NCBI GenBank assembly: GCA_963576565.1
Contig: OY755038.1
Span: 204,263,013-204,327,012, forward strand
DNA length: 64,000 nucleotides
DNA from: Aspidapion aeneum
Lineage: Eukaryota; Arthropoda; Insecta; Coleoptera; Brentidae
Direction: 5' to 3'
Shown here: positions 10,960-24,900 of the stretch, piece after piece
Numbering within the stretch: the first letter of the stretch is position 1
Layout: every line of letters begins with the position of its first letter
Translations under genes and position numbers: made by a program
Notes under the pieces: model-generated
Seen by the model: only the letters and a program-made list of their open reading frames with translations
Database searches by the model: none
What the model was told of the DNA's origin: nothing

Positions 10960-11570
10960 TATATTAAGTAAGTACTTCTGTAGCTAAACTATTACTATTT
11001 AGTAGCATTTTAAGCGCTCCTTCAAGAATTTTATTATTATTTATTAATTTTAAATGGCGTTAAAAATGCAACAAATTTTTAATTAATTAAGCTCTACCTA
11101 CGAGAATTACATTACATTAAATTTTTTTGATGAAATTGATGAAAGCAATTAGACTGGACTTGTATTGTATGAAACAATTTCTAATAATATTTTACAAATG
11201 AATATAATTCCTGTTTAGATGTTTGAATATCAGAAAATAAATCAACAATATTTTTGTGTAATTTTTTTTACTGGGCATCCTTGGAAAATCCATCTACCTG
11301 TTCTCGCATTCGTTATTACGAGGGGATTTATTTATTTATATTTTTAATACAAATCCATGGTGTGTCCATTTGTTGTCTACGAAGTTACGAGCAAATTTTA
11401 AAATATACCTTATTTCGGGATTAAAAAATCTATTTGGTATAGAGCTTCACCTGGGGCAAAGCAAGTTCGAGGGCAGGACCACCAAAACGCCCCAAGCCTC
11501 CCGTAAACCTGAATTTTTAAAAAATATTTTTCGCATAGTTCATAAATAAAAAGATACATCATGAGGCCTC
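10960..11570. other. AT-rich stretch, nothing recognised
   Basis: No supported gene or repeat family is seen here. Confidence 0.3.
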
Positions 11571-11574
11571 GATG

Positions 11575-11820
11575 AAAATGCCTGGATATTCCCTGTAGGT
11601 CTGAAAACGTCCAGGACATGTTTGGAAATATTCCGAAAAGGTTTTGAATTGTTTAGGAGAGTCTGGAGATGTTCTAGAAAGCTCTGGAAATATTCAGGAA
11701 GTCTAAAAACGGTTGGGGAAAGTTTAAAAATGTTCTGAAATAGTATTTAATAATCTTGGAACACTCTGAAAATGTTCAACAGATGTCTGGAAATGTTTTA
11801 GAAAACCTGGAAATGAATTT
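11575..11820. repeat. degenerate minisatellite, unit about 20-25 bp
   Basis: Degenerate units around GTCTGGAAATGTTCTAGAAA recur at least eight times with variable spacing. No coding potential. Confidence 0.6.
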
Positions 11821-11829
11821 TACCCTTAC

Positions 11830-12765
11830 TAATATCATGAATTGTTTTTGTATGTAAAACTATTAACAAAAAATTTAAAAAAAACCTATTTTAATAATGG
11901 AAATTTTCCACCATCTTTTTTCTTTGTTTTGAATATATTTTTATTTTTCGATTAAATTATTTTAATGACCAACTTCTATTTTTCTTAACAGTACTGCAAG
12001 GTTCATATGGAGTCCGGACTTAAGAATAGCACCAAGGTAACCCGTAGGCCTGTCGTAAGAGGCGGCTAAAGGTACTCGGCCCATGGGTAAATAGGTAGTC
12101 TGGTAACGTACGACCTTTGACCAGTATGTAAACAAAAAAAATTAAAACTGGTAACTTTTGGGATCACACCATATTAAATCTATGGTAAATGGGATGGGTT
12201 AATCTGGTGATTCTCTGAATGGATTCGGTAACCTGGCCATTCAGGAAATCACCACATGGGACAGGGTATATGGAGTGCTTATTTGGAGCTAGCAGCCAGT
12301 GAAAGCACATTGTGGCTCTCTGTACCTTGTTGGTTATGTCAAAAGGTTTTTGACCCATCAGTGGTCTAAGGCTACAACCATGGCATTATGTGGTATATTA
12401 TGATGACTAAGTTTCTGACCTAAAATATAGTTTGATGTCTACTGGGTTCTATATTACTAGATAGTATTTAAATTATTATCTGAGTCGGTACGTGGTGCAC
12501 AATGGACCCAGAAAGGCGTGCCTGGGAACCAGGTTAGATCCTTTGAGGGTGCTAACGGCCACTACTGTACATTCGTACATTCTTTCAATAGTACTGTAAC
12601 CAATTATTATTTTCATAAAGTTTTTCATGGTGTTTTCTCGTGGAGGGTTAAAGCTCCCAATTAGTATAAAAATTGATCTTGTATTTTATGTGTCTTCTAT
12701 GGACTACTTACTTTTCGTATAACCAAGGTATAGTCATGTTAGGCAGAACAAAAAACTACATATTT
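11830..12765. other. 3' flank of the protease gene with a possible LINE-type 3' region
   Basis: Around 12030-12130, CCCGTAGGCCTGTCGTAAGA and GGCGGCTAAAGG look like the 3' region of some insect LINEs. The following 450 bp (GTGGTCTAAGGC, CCTGGGAACCAGG) may belong to the same repeat. No reverse transcriptase coding is recognisable, so the call is tentative. Confidence 0.3.
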
Positions 12766-12769
12766 GTGC

Positions 12770-12943
12770 TTAAGGTTTTATATTTTTTATAATCCATCTA
12801 ACATAATAAGCAACTTTAGTATAAACTCCTGGCCATAAGGAGGTTCCGCACGGATCTGGACCGACAGAAACAACGCCGATTAGATACCAGTTTATTTTGT
12901 TTCCTTGGTGCTCCAGGGTCATAAGAGGACCGCCACTATCTCC
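12770..12943 (-). CDS. serine protease gene, last exon (Ser195 and stop)
   Basis: The exon starts in phase 0 after a TTTTAG acceptor (12944-12945) and encodes [12 protein letters not shown] at its start, with the catalytic serine in GDSGGP. It then gives [29 protein letters not shown] and a TAA stop at 12770-12772. The end shows the usual C-terminal helix of the trypsin fold. 57 residues. Confidence 0.92.
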   Translation of the reverse strand, partial: GDSGGPLMTLEHQGNKINWYLIGVVSVGPDPCGTSLWPGVYTKVAYYVRWIIKNIKP

Positions 12944-15900
12944 CTAAAATGTATACAGGGTGGCAATTTTATTTTAAATGGAACGTTGCCTCTAGTAGTA
13001 AAGGTTAAGGAATGATATAAGCTGACTTATTTTCTTAGTTCTAATTTCTTGTACACTAAGAAGAAAAGATCATGACAACATAAGAAGAGTAATCTGGCTC
13101 ATCGCAAGTGGTAGAAAATATGTCTAACTGAAAATTTGCAGATCCAAAAATTGGACTTATTTTTGTCCTTGTTTTCTTAGTCTTTAGAACGAAAGTATAA
13201 ACTGATTATTAAAATACACTAAACTAAAAATAAGTGTAGTTGATTAAATTTGTAAATGTATCTGGCAACATCTTCAAAATAGGAAAATTAGTAACTTCTT
13301 AGTTTTGTAATTGTTTCTCATGTGTTGTACTCAATTGGCGAAAACGGTCACTGCCCGAATTTTATACTCACAACGCGATGTGAATCTTTCGAATTTTCCA
13401 CATCGCGTTACGGGTATATTTTATATACCCAAAACGCGTTGTGTGTAGATTCGAAAAACCCACGACGCAAAATCACGATTATCGGCGGAGACACGCGACG
13501 GTAATAATAAATACCCACAACCCGAAAATAGATAACCTTACTTTATTTAATCGGCAGCAACAGTCAGCAGTTGTTTGTTTTGTTTATTTATTTGTCCTTT
13601 CTCAAAGTTTTAAGTGAAATTTCGATAAAAATGGCTCCGTTATAAAACAGCGCTGTACAAAATGGCACGGAACAAAATAGCGGCGACAAAATAGAGCTGC
13701 GACAAAACAGCGCTGGGACAAAACAGCGCTGCGACAAATTAGCGCTGAACAAAATAGCGCGGAATAAAATCATCGGTACAAAATAGCGATGGTACAAAAT
13801 AGCGCTGGTAGAAAATAGCCCTGGCACAAAATAGCGCCGGTACAATATAGCGCCGGTACAAAATAGCGCAGAACAAAATAGCGCCGGTACAAAATAACGG
13901 TATTACAAATGAGCGCATTTTGTAGGGGCGCTGTTTTGTATAAAGACATTTGTATCCAATGCCGTTTTATCAAATATTTGGTTTGATTCGGTTTTGGCAT
14001 ATATACTTCAACTAAGGGGTTTCTTCTAACATATTTTTTCAAAAAAAAAACTTTCCTGACTCTTTCCCAGGATCCTAGAAGGTGTGAATCCAAACTGAAC
14101 CAACCAGCATAGTTTTTCAAAAAAAAGCTTCCCTGAGAAGAAAAAAAAAGAAAGAAGTCAGGGAAGTTTTTTTTTTAAATATGCTGGTATAGCTAAAATA
14201 CCGCATGGTGAAAATAGCGCATACCATAATAGCGCATTTTGGTTCGGTTTGGATTGGTTTGAATTGGATTCGATATTTTGTATTTTAGATATTTTACTAT
14301 TCGATATTCTAAAGTTTCGATATGTTGTTGTTTTGATATTTTGCAGTTTCGATATTTTAATTCGATCTTTTTTGTTTCCGATATAAGGAAACTAATAACC
14401 AGCCAGGTCAGCTAGGTTTAACTTTTTTTTCTTCAATTTTTTGCGCTATTTTGAATCGGAGCTATTTTGTACCGGCCGATATCGGTATTAATAAGTATGA
14501 ATAAATCATAAATAAATCTTAAAAACGTGTCAGTATTTTTATTTTACAATTTTTTTTCGCATTATGGGTATTCTTTATCACCCATAACACGAAACCCATC
14601 GCGTGTCTCCGACAATAATCGTGATTTCGTGTCGTGGATTTTTCCATTTTACACACAACGCGTTTTGGGTATATGATATATACCCGTAACGCGATGTGGA
14701 AAATTCGAAAGATCCACATCGCGTTGTGAGTATAAAATTTGGAAACGGTCAAGGCGATGTGGAAAATTCGAAAGATCCACATCGCGTTGTGAGTATAAAA
14801 TTCGGGCAGTTTACTCTGGCTATTATTTACAATCACGAAACCCTTGCCAGACGCTCTAAGTTCCAATCTAAAAATTAGTTAATTATTTTTTTCGTGTTAA
14901 GGGTCACAAATACGGAATAACTGCTGGAGAACAAAACGCTTCATGATAAAACAAAAAATATATTCTGTATCTTTAAATCTACCAATGACACACCAGGTTT
15001 AGGGGGAGAGGAAAAAGGAGCATTCTCGCTGAAAAAATATTTTCTTGTAGATTCTAATTATTATTTATGATGCCTAGTGACATACGTACACCCTGTAGCT
15101 TAATTTAGGTTTTATACTTAAGCTAAATATCTTAAAAATTGCGAGGGCTATAAAAGAAAAATGAAAAAAATTAAATTTAGCAGTTTGTAAATCGGCAACG
15201 ACGCGTTTTCGGACCGTGCATAAGAACTTTTAGTCTTTAAATTAGGTGAAATAATTACTCCTTCTCACTTTTACGTAAGTACACACAGTTAGCCTGGAGG
15301 GCCTTTTAAATAAAAAAAAATGTACATGGTTTGAAACTTGCATCTTTCGAATACATATAGGATGTGCTTTTATTACCAAAAAAAATTAAAATCTTCTATC
15401 GAGCCCTTCTTGAGAAATTTGAGAAAATATTTTTTTGCTTAGGAAAGTTCAAATGATTTATGAACATAATTTTTTTTTTTAAATTTATATACTTGTGATA
15501 ACGATATAAAGTACAAATAACCACCAAGGCCGACCGCGCAGCGTCAATTGGTTTATTCAGTCACAGGCCTCAGACAGAGTTTAAAAAACCTTTATTACGT
15601 ACAAGTTAGTATTCACCCTTTAGATATTACAACACTTACCAACTAGATTTCTAACAAAAAAGCTTTATCAAATACAAAAAATTTATATATTGAAGTAATA
15701 ACAAAGATCACATACTAATTGTATGTTTACTATTAAATGAAGCTAAGCAAATTATAATAATAATTGTTAGATTTTGGGTTTAAATTGTAACGTAAGCTGT
15801 GTTGCTTGGAGGCAAGATGGCATTGTTCTAATGCCTGTTCGGAATAGTACCCCAGTACAGGTTAGTTATTTTAATAAATTCTGGGACATGATGAACGACC

Positions 15901-18900
15901 ACGTGCATTTTTGTGAAGTGTGCGGAATTTTTAGTTTTTCCAATTCGCAACTAAATCTTTTAATGTAGATCCAGTGCTCCTCCAAAGCAGCTTACAACCA
16001 CTTTGTTAAAGGCTCTAGCATAACTTTTTTCTAAAAAAGAAGGAGATAATATTTCAATATTTCTCAAAAAAAGGCATTTTGTTTTTACAGTCTCCACTGG
16101 TATTACTATTATCGTAATTGCGAGTAACACTAAAGACTGATGTCATGTTTTGATAGACTCTGTATTTACTGCAAACATCCAAAGTTCAAATTCTAAAAAA
16201 TCAACAAAATAGTTAAATTTATCTGGACATATTTTTGCAAGCTCTTTCACAGTTTTTAGAAGTTTTCTTGCATTATTCCCATTGAAACGTTGATAGTGAT
16301 CCTATTTAAGATTTGCTTTTTAAATCCATGTTTCTGCAATTTTAGGTGTGTTTTGTTTAAGGTCATCAAAAATTGGTTGCGTTATACCCAAGAGCAAATG
16401 TAACTCCGGTGGTGGCACATATTTTAAAATGTTTGTATTTTTATCTCCTACTATAAGAGGCTTATTTGCGCAGCTTTCTAAAAATAATAAATACTTTAAT
16501 AAAAAAACGTCATTTTGTTTACAAAAGTTCACTCTGACCTAAAACAAGGATACTACTTATTGTAAAGTTTTGCCTTTGACTACCACCAGCCTCAAGTTGC
16601 CATAGATCATGCCTTTTTTTTTAGGAAACAAGTATATTCCAGCTTTTAAAGCCTTTAACAAAGTGGATGCAAGCTGCTTTGGACGATCACTGGATGCTTA
16701 TTATGAAATTTACATTAAAAGATTTAGTTATGAATTGGAAAAACTAAAAATTATGTACAGTCAAAAAATGCACGTGCTCGTTCATCATGTTTTATTAAAA
16801 TAACTAACACTGCACTGGAGTACTATTCCGAACAGGCATCAGAGCAGTGCCATCTTGCCTACAAGCAACAGAGCTTACGTTACAAGTTAAACCAAAAATC
16901 TATTATAATTTGCTTCGAAGTGTTTCTTCATTTAATAGTAAACATATCTAATTGTATGTGATCTTTGTTATTACATCAATATATTAATTTTTTGTTTTCG
17001 ATTAAGCTTTTTTGTTATAAATCTAGTTGGTATGTGTTGTAATATCTTAAGGGTGAATAATTGTAATGCGTATGTAATAAAGGTTTTTCTAAATTCTGAC
17101 TGAGGCATGTGACTGAATAAAACAATTGACGCTGAGCGGTCGGCAGCGCAACAAATAAACAAACTACTGACCATGGTGCTTATTTGTACTTTATATCGTT
17201 ATCACAAGTATGTAAATTTAAAAAAATCAAATAATTTTTTTTTCATAAATCATTTTAAATCTTCTAAGCAAAAAAATATTTTCTCAAATTTCTTAAAAAG
17301 GGCTCGATAGAAGATTTTAATTTTTTTTTGGTAATAAAAGCACATCCTGTGTATTTTAAAAATGCAAGTCTTAAACCATGTATATTTTTTTCTTTAAAAT
17401 GCCCTCCAGGCTAACTGCATCAGATAAGTTTGGCAAGGCTTTGAAGGTTTTAAATAACAGCCAGATTGTATTTTAGGCTTTTCTTATAATACAACTTGTC
17501 ATTCCATAAATTTTCAAAACTAAGAAAATAAGGCAACTTATTTCAAATCCTTTTTCACTTGCCAGACATATTGACTATCCTTAGAGATTAGCCAGATTAT
17601 TTCCTTTAGTTAATTTAAGTATACCCCTTTTGAGTATTACTAAAAATTACCACCCCTATTAAAAAAAAATTCTTAAAATTAATTAATAAACTATTGTATC
17701 GATGTTTGCTGACTAAGAAAATATGTTCCAAAAATATTCACTGCCCCCCTAATATAGCAGTTTAAAATTTTGTTAGTGGAGAAACCAAAAATAAGTCAAA
17801 TGAGTATTTTGAGATCCCATCGCTCCGATTTCTTTCAGTTCCTGGGCCTAAACGCTTCCACTTTGCGTCATATCAGGATATTGTGGTAGTCGCTGACAAC
17901 CACTACCACTACTACAGGTCGCTCTTCTCAGAGTTTTTGGAACATGTTTAAAAGTGTCACTTGTAAAAGTCAAAATAGTAAATGAACCTTTGTCGTATTT
18001 TACAAAATAGAGGACTGTTGGAATAAAGCCAGGCTGTAATGTTACCTGGCAGTTTTGTGGCAGTTTCACATTAAAAACTGACAGTCAAAAATTAAATCGT
18101 TTATCTGAGGGCACGGCAGTGCCTCGCCAAGTTCGCGCGCCGTTACCATCTTTTCTTGAAACATTTCAGCCGATATTTGACCTACCTAAAACTCTACTTC
18201 GGAATGAGCTACTAATCTCAAACTTTGCACAGTCGTAGACCTCCATGGAGTTAACAAGCCCTCCAAGTTTCATGGAATTTCATAAAGTAGTAAAGTAGTT
18301 ACGAAATTTCAAAAAACGTCGAAATTGCCACTGACTCACTCAATCACTCACTCACTCATGTATAGATCATGAATATTCTACTGTACTTCCAGACCTGCTA
18401 CAAAGCTGAAATTTGGCAGACTGACAGAAATTATGACCAAACCCCCGGAAAAAATCAAAAAACCCCAAAATTTTAATTTACCCCTATACATTTAAAGTTA
18501 TGTAAAAGTAGCATCGCCCACTTCCTTAAATGCTAGAGAGTTGAGCTTTGACAGACTGATAGGAACTATGATAAAACTATAGGAAAAAATCAAAAAACCT
18601 TAAAATTTTAATTTACACCAATCCTCTATAAATGTAAACTTAAGTAAAAGTAACATTGCCTACTTCCAGACATGCAGAGAGCTGAGCTTTGGAAGACCGA
18701 TAGTAACTATGATAAAGTTATAGAAAAAAATTAAAACACCCCGAAATTCTAATTTACTTCCTTCCCCTATAAATGTAAAGTTATGTAAAAGTAACACTGC
18801 CCACTTTCAGAAACGCTAGAGAGCTGAACTTTTTAAGACTGAAAGACAATATGATAAAACTATATGAAAAAATTTTAAAACACCAACATTTTAATTTACT

Positions 18901-21900
18901 TCCTTCTCCTATTAATGTAAAGTTATATAAAACTAACAGTGCCCACTTCCAGAGACGCTAGAGAGCTGAGCATTGGAATGCTGATAGAAATTATGATAAA
19001 ACCATGGGAAAAAATTTAAAACGTCCAATATTTTCATTTACTCTCCTCCCCTATAAATGTAAAGTTATGTAAAAGTAACATTACCCACTTCCAGAAACGC
19101 TAGAGAGCTGAGCATTCGAAGACTGATAGGAATTATGATAAAACTATAGGACAAAATTTAAAAACACGACAATTTTAATTTATTTCCCTCCCCTATACAT
19201 GTAAAGTTATGTAAAAGTAACATTGTGTACTTTCAGAAACGCTAGAGAGCTGAGCTTTGGAAGGCTGATAGGAACAACGATAAAACCATGGAAAAAAATT
19301 AAAAAACCTCAAAAATTTAAGTAAGGCATTGCAAAAGTTTTATACAATATTCCGCATAGTTTAGTACTTTAAAAATTAAGTATTATCCAATTCCTTTAAA
19401 AAAGAAGTGAAATCATAACAAAAACATTTCATGTAAAAAAAAGCCAAGTACGCGAAAATGGCATTCCGTAAAAAGAATTGAGATAAAAGTAAAGCCAAGT
19501 TCTCCAATACAAATTTCAAAATGAAAGGTTCTTACTAGTTTGGAAATATTTTTCTATAGAAGAATAGAAATTATGACCAAACCCCTGGAAAAAATCAAAA
19601 AACCCCAAAATTTTAATTTACTCCCCTCCTCTATACATTTAAAGTTATGTAAAAGTAGCATTGCCCACTTCCAGAAATGCTAGAGAGTTGAGCTTGGGCA
19701 GACTGATAGAAACTATGATAAAACTATAGGAAAAAATTAAAACACCTCAAAATTCTAATTTACTTCCCTCCCCTATAAATGTTAAGTTAAATAAAAGTAA
19801 CAATGCCTACTTCCAGACATGCTAGAGAGCTGAGCTTTGGAAGACCGATAGTAACTATGATAAAGTTATAGAAAAAAATTAAATCACCCCAAAATTCTAA
19901 TTTATTTCCTTCCCCTATAAATGTAAAGTAATGTAAAAGTAACACTGCCAACTTCCAGAAACGCTAGAGAGCTGAACTTTTTAAGACTGAAAGACAATAT
20001 GATCAAACTATATGAAAAAATTTAAAAACACCAATATTTTAATTTACTTCCCTCTCCTATAAATGCAAATTTATATAAAACTAACATTGCCCACTTCCAG
20101 AAACGCCAGAGAGCTGAGCATTGGAATGCCGATAGAAATTATGATAAAACCATGGGAAAAAATGTAAAAAGTCAAATATTTTAATTTACTCTCCCCCCTA
20201 TAAATGTAAAGTTATGTAAAAAGTAACATTACCCACTTCCAGAAACGCTAGAGAGCTGAGCATTGGAAGACTGATAGGAACTATAATAAAACTATAGGAC
20301 AAAATTTCAAAACACGACAATTTTAATTTATTTCCTTCCCCTATACATGTAAAGTTATGTAAAAGTAACATTGTGCACTTTCAAAGACGCTAGAGAGCTG
20401 AGCTTTGGAAGGCTGATAGGAACTACGATAAAACCATGGAAAAAAATACCTCAAAAATTTAAGTAAGGCATTGCAAAAGTTTTGAACAATATTCCGCACA
20501 TTTTACTACTTTAAAAATTAAGTATTATCCAATTCTTTTAAAAAAGAAGTGAAATCATAACAAAAACATTTCATGTAAAAAAAAGCTAAGTACGCGAAAA
20601 AAGTAAAGCCAAGTTCTCCAATACAAATTTTAAAATGAAAGGTTCTGACTAGTTTGGAAATATTTTTCTAAACTTGGCTATTACGGCTGTAAATGACTCT
20701 TAGGCACAGTGCTTAATTGAACATAAATATGTTTGGCTGGAATAGCAAAGTTTAAAAAAATATTTCTAAACTAGTAAGAACCTTTCATTTTGAAATTTGT
20801 ATTGGAGAACTTGGCTTTACTGTTATCTCAATTCTTTTTACGGAATGCCATTTTCGCGTACTTCGCTTTTTTTTACATGAAATGTTTTTGTTATGATAGC
20901 TTATTTTTAAAAAGATATATCTTAGGAACACCATTTCCTTATTATAGAATAATAATTATAAGTTTACCTGGCAAGAGTCTTTTTGAAAGAATCCGCCGGC
21001 ACAAATTTGTCCACTTTTGAGGTTTATTTTAACCCTTGTGTAGAACGACTTGCAATAATCATCGGTTCTAACGGGAATCTAAAATTTAAATATCTAAATA
21101 ATTAAAATAAAATTTTATATGCAGCGAAGTTGCCACATGTTTAAAAATGTTCAATATGACACTAGTAGCAGGCCCGGACTGGCTCCTTTGGAGGCCTTCG
21201 GCTAGAGAAGGAAGTAGGGCCCTCCTACCAAGAGCCCACAGCGGAAAATTAAAAAAATACTCTGCCAATATATGGGCGCCTAAACTCACACTAGGTACCA
21301 TAGCTATATTGTACGTGTAAGCTAATATAACTACAAACTAAAAAATATTTTATTTAACTCCAGACTAAATTACCTTTCGTTTGATACCACACAAGCCATG
21401 TTTTAAATTAAACTAAAATTTTTGAAATCTACCCCTACCCTTAAAAAAAACAAGAACTAAAATGTATTTTGTTTAACTCCGGACCTAATTACCTTTCGTT
21501 TGATATTACACATGCCATATTTTTACATAAACTCTAATTTTCGAAATCTACCCCCACCCTTTTATTTGGCTTGTGTTCGGTGGATTTTGTTCATTTTTAA
21601 ATGGGACCATCTCGACCCAAGACCCAGACTAGGTATCGAATTTCGTTCAAATCGGGCAAGCCGTTTTTGAGTTATGCGCGTTGGTCGTTACAGACAGACA
21701 GACAGACAGACAGACAGACGGCGCAACAAAAGAATTTTAAAATCATCTGAAACGCAAAGATATATAAAAAATTTTGAAATCGGACCAATTTTTTTTTTCT
21801 TCAAAAAATTAGGATCACCATAGCTCACACTACTATAGTATAGTATATGTGTAAGCTAATAATTGTCTTGAAACCAACTTTTTCCCATTTTGCTACTTGA

Positions 21901-24900
21901 GACCAAATCTTTATCAGAAGCTTAACTTTTCTGTTGTACTTTACTTATACGGTGCGACCGACTCGTCGGCGGTTCTGGATCAAAAATCTAGGGGGGTAAT
22001 GGTAATAGCGCTAAGAGAATGTTCCATATAAAAAAGCATTAGATTAGTTCATTATTATAATTTTGTAAAATTTTAAAATTATATTTTAAAACTTTTAAAA
22101 TTATTAAATTATTTTTAGTTTTGGATTCGACGCAATTTTCCATGCGAACCTTTTCTCCGCATGCGATTTTTTCCGGGTGCGATTTCAAAGATTCTAATAA
22201 AAAAGTCAACAAAAATTTATTTTTTTTCACCTTTTAACTTTATCTTTATTAGCTATAGAACTTATGTACTTTTCCGGGCTCTGGGGGGCGAACGAAGTCA
22301 ATTAGTAAAAAAAAAGCGAAATACTTTTTTTAAAAACTAGTTCTATTGATGGATCCAGGATGTCCGGGGGAGAAGGGCCACGGAGGCAGCAAAACGCAAA
22401 AATAAAATTTTTGGGGTTTAATAAACTGCAAAATTTTTTAAAAATAAAGTAATTTTTGTGTTTTTAATAAGTTTTTGGGCAAAAAAGTTAAATTGTGTAA
22501 TAAATTGCGGGTTATGGAACTAAAGATTTATTTCAAATAGGGGGGCGGCCCGGCACCCCCTGAATTCGCCACTGTCTAACTTTATGTAGATTTTATACAC
22601 AACACCTTTTTTCGGATCAAAATTGAGAAATTTGATTTATTTTCACGACCATCTCATTTTTAAAAATCCGATAACGAAAATTATATCGGTCCAGTGGGTT
22701 TTAAGATATCAGCAGATTGTGGTAAGTCTGAAGGGGCCCCAAATATAGTCACTATTTTTACCGCCACGAACTGTATTTTTTTAGGCTGCTTCCGGGCCCC
22801 CTTGGGCCGGGGCCATTGGCGATCGCTGACTAGCCAACCTGGCCCGTCCGGGCCTGCCTAGTAGTTTTACTAGTTAGATTAAAAACGTGTCCTTACTTGA
22901 AGCTTTAGCTTAATATCACTGGAGTCCTTATCTTGCGTTTTACCCCAACCTGCTACAGTTAAATTCCTGTTTGAGTAATTAATACCAAGCAATTCAGCTG
23001 TGGTTGGAAGGCAAATGGGACGAACATAATCTAAAAGGAACCGAACCAAAGAAATTCAATGAATGTTTTTGAACCGAACAAAATTAAAAAAATAGACATA
23101 TCTGATATCCTGCAGTCCAATTATTCAGGTTTAGGGTTTGACAATTTACTATACGGCTACGCTATCGACGAGCGGCGGATAGAAGGTCAAAAGAACAAAA
23201 CGCGAAAATGGAAAAGGCCAAAAATATTACATTAAATCTTATTCTCCTACATGGGCGTAGTCAGGGACAGGGCACTTGCCCGACCCTGGCTTGTCACCTG
23301 CCCCATCTTGGCTTTAGCTCATTTAGTAAGACATTTTATCAAGGTTTATTCGCAATCCTCGCAAGTTAATTTTAAATTAAGTTTAGGTTATTTGATTGTA
23401 CATTATTTTGCTTTTTTGCCCCACCCTGAGCGAGACCCTGACTACGCCCATGTTCTCCTACCCTCTTTCCCGAAATCATTGAAAATGTGAAACCTAACCG
23501 TTGTCAATTAATCGCCAACGTATCCTAACTAAGGACACTCATCGTAAAAGCAAGTCTTAAAGGAAGCGAAGCTAACGTCAGGCTTTGTATTTTTTGGTTA
23601 TTATATTTGACATGTTTTCCTTGGATTCGTATTGGCGGTTCTGTTTTATTTTGAAGATGTTGTTTTACACAGTAGGTACGTAAACTATATATATTTATGT
23701 AATTAGAATTAAAAAGTTATGCTGCAAACTATCTTGAAACTGTATCATTATTAAATAGATCTTTAGACTGTGCTAAAACCACATTTTTAAACTAAAAACG
23801 AGCTGCAAATGCGAAACCGAGGAAAACATGTCAAACATTATAACCAAAAAATAGAAAATTAGAGTTAGGCTTCGCTACCTGTAAAGCTTGCTTGACGATG
23901 AGTGACCTTAATCCTAACCGTTGTCAATTAATCGCCAACGTATCCTAACCGTGTCAATAAAGAATAGGGGTCTTCACTGACACGGTTAGGATACGTTGGC
24001 AATCAATTGGCAACGGTTAGATTTCACATTCAAGAGGTCAGGAGAGTTTGTTTTAATTTATATTTTTGACCTTTTGTTTTTTCGACCTTTTGTACGTTCG
24101 ACCTTTTGTACTTTCGACCTTTTATCCGCCGCCCCTCTCCACCAGACTCGTGGTAAACTATCAAATCTTGAACGTGAACAATGAGATAGCAGGAAGGATT
24201 TGCTTAGAATAATTTTTTAAATATTTAAGAATATTTTTAATTTATTACTACCCACAAAGATAGTCTTTATTTTGCCTTTAGAAACATGTCAAAAGGGCCT
24301 AAGGATTTCAGGATTTTTAATTACAAATTCTTGTCAAATATTAAATTTAAAGAATTTCTTTATCTGAATTTAGCTTATAACGAGCCGGAGAAATCATTCA
24401 CTTTATTGTTGAATCATACAACATAGCAAAAAAATCAAGCTTGGAAAAAATTATCGAACTTCTTGCATTAAAAGATTTTTCTCTCTTATCATAATCAAGT
24501 TAAGTGGGAGCAAGGAAAGTCATGTACTACTGGTGGGGGCACATTTATGGTGAATCACCTGTCGTACCTATATGTTTGTTTAATTTAGGTTAAGCTAGCT
24601 TTATACCTGTGAATTCAACTTCTCGTTCGAGCCTTAATAAGGCAATATCATGGTAAAAGTTCTTGTCGGCTAGAGTGTACTTTTCGTGTATAATCTTTTC
24701 TTTGATAGGAACATCATATGAAGACACTTCGCTGCAATATTCGTCATCGCAATCAGGATCGGTTTTTTTATTGTATTCTCCCAGTCTAACAGAAACTCTA
24801 AAAAAATGTAATAATTATGGGTGCAAACCAGAGATATAGAAGGTTGGAGTTCACAACCGCCAAAAAGAGTGGGTACACCATGCGTTTTTCATTACCATTG

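Noticed and set aside
14519..14878. ORFs with repeated [14 protein letters not shown] or [15 protein letters not shown] segments
   Set aside because: They translate the duplicated arm of the inverted-repeat element at 13350-14810; no gene-like motif.
20790..21020. Plus-strand 76-codon ORF
   Set aside because: It overlaps the antisense of the protease exon at 20968-21078 and the palindromic end of the Helitron-like element.
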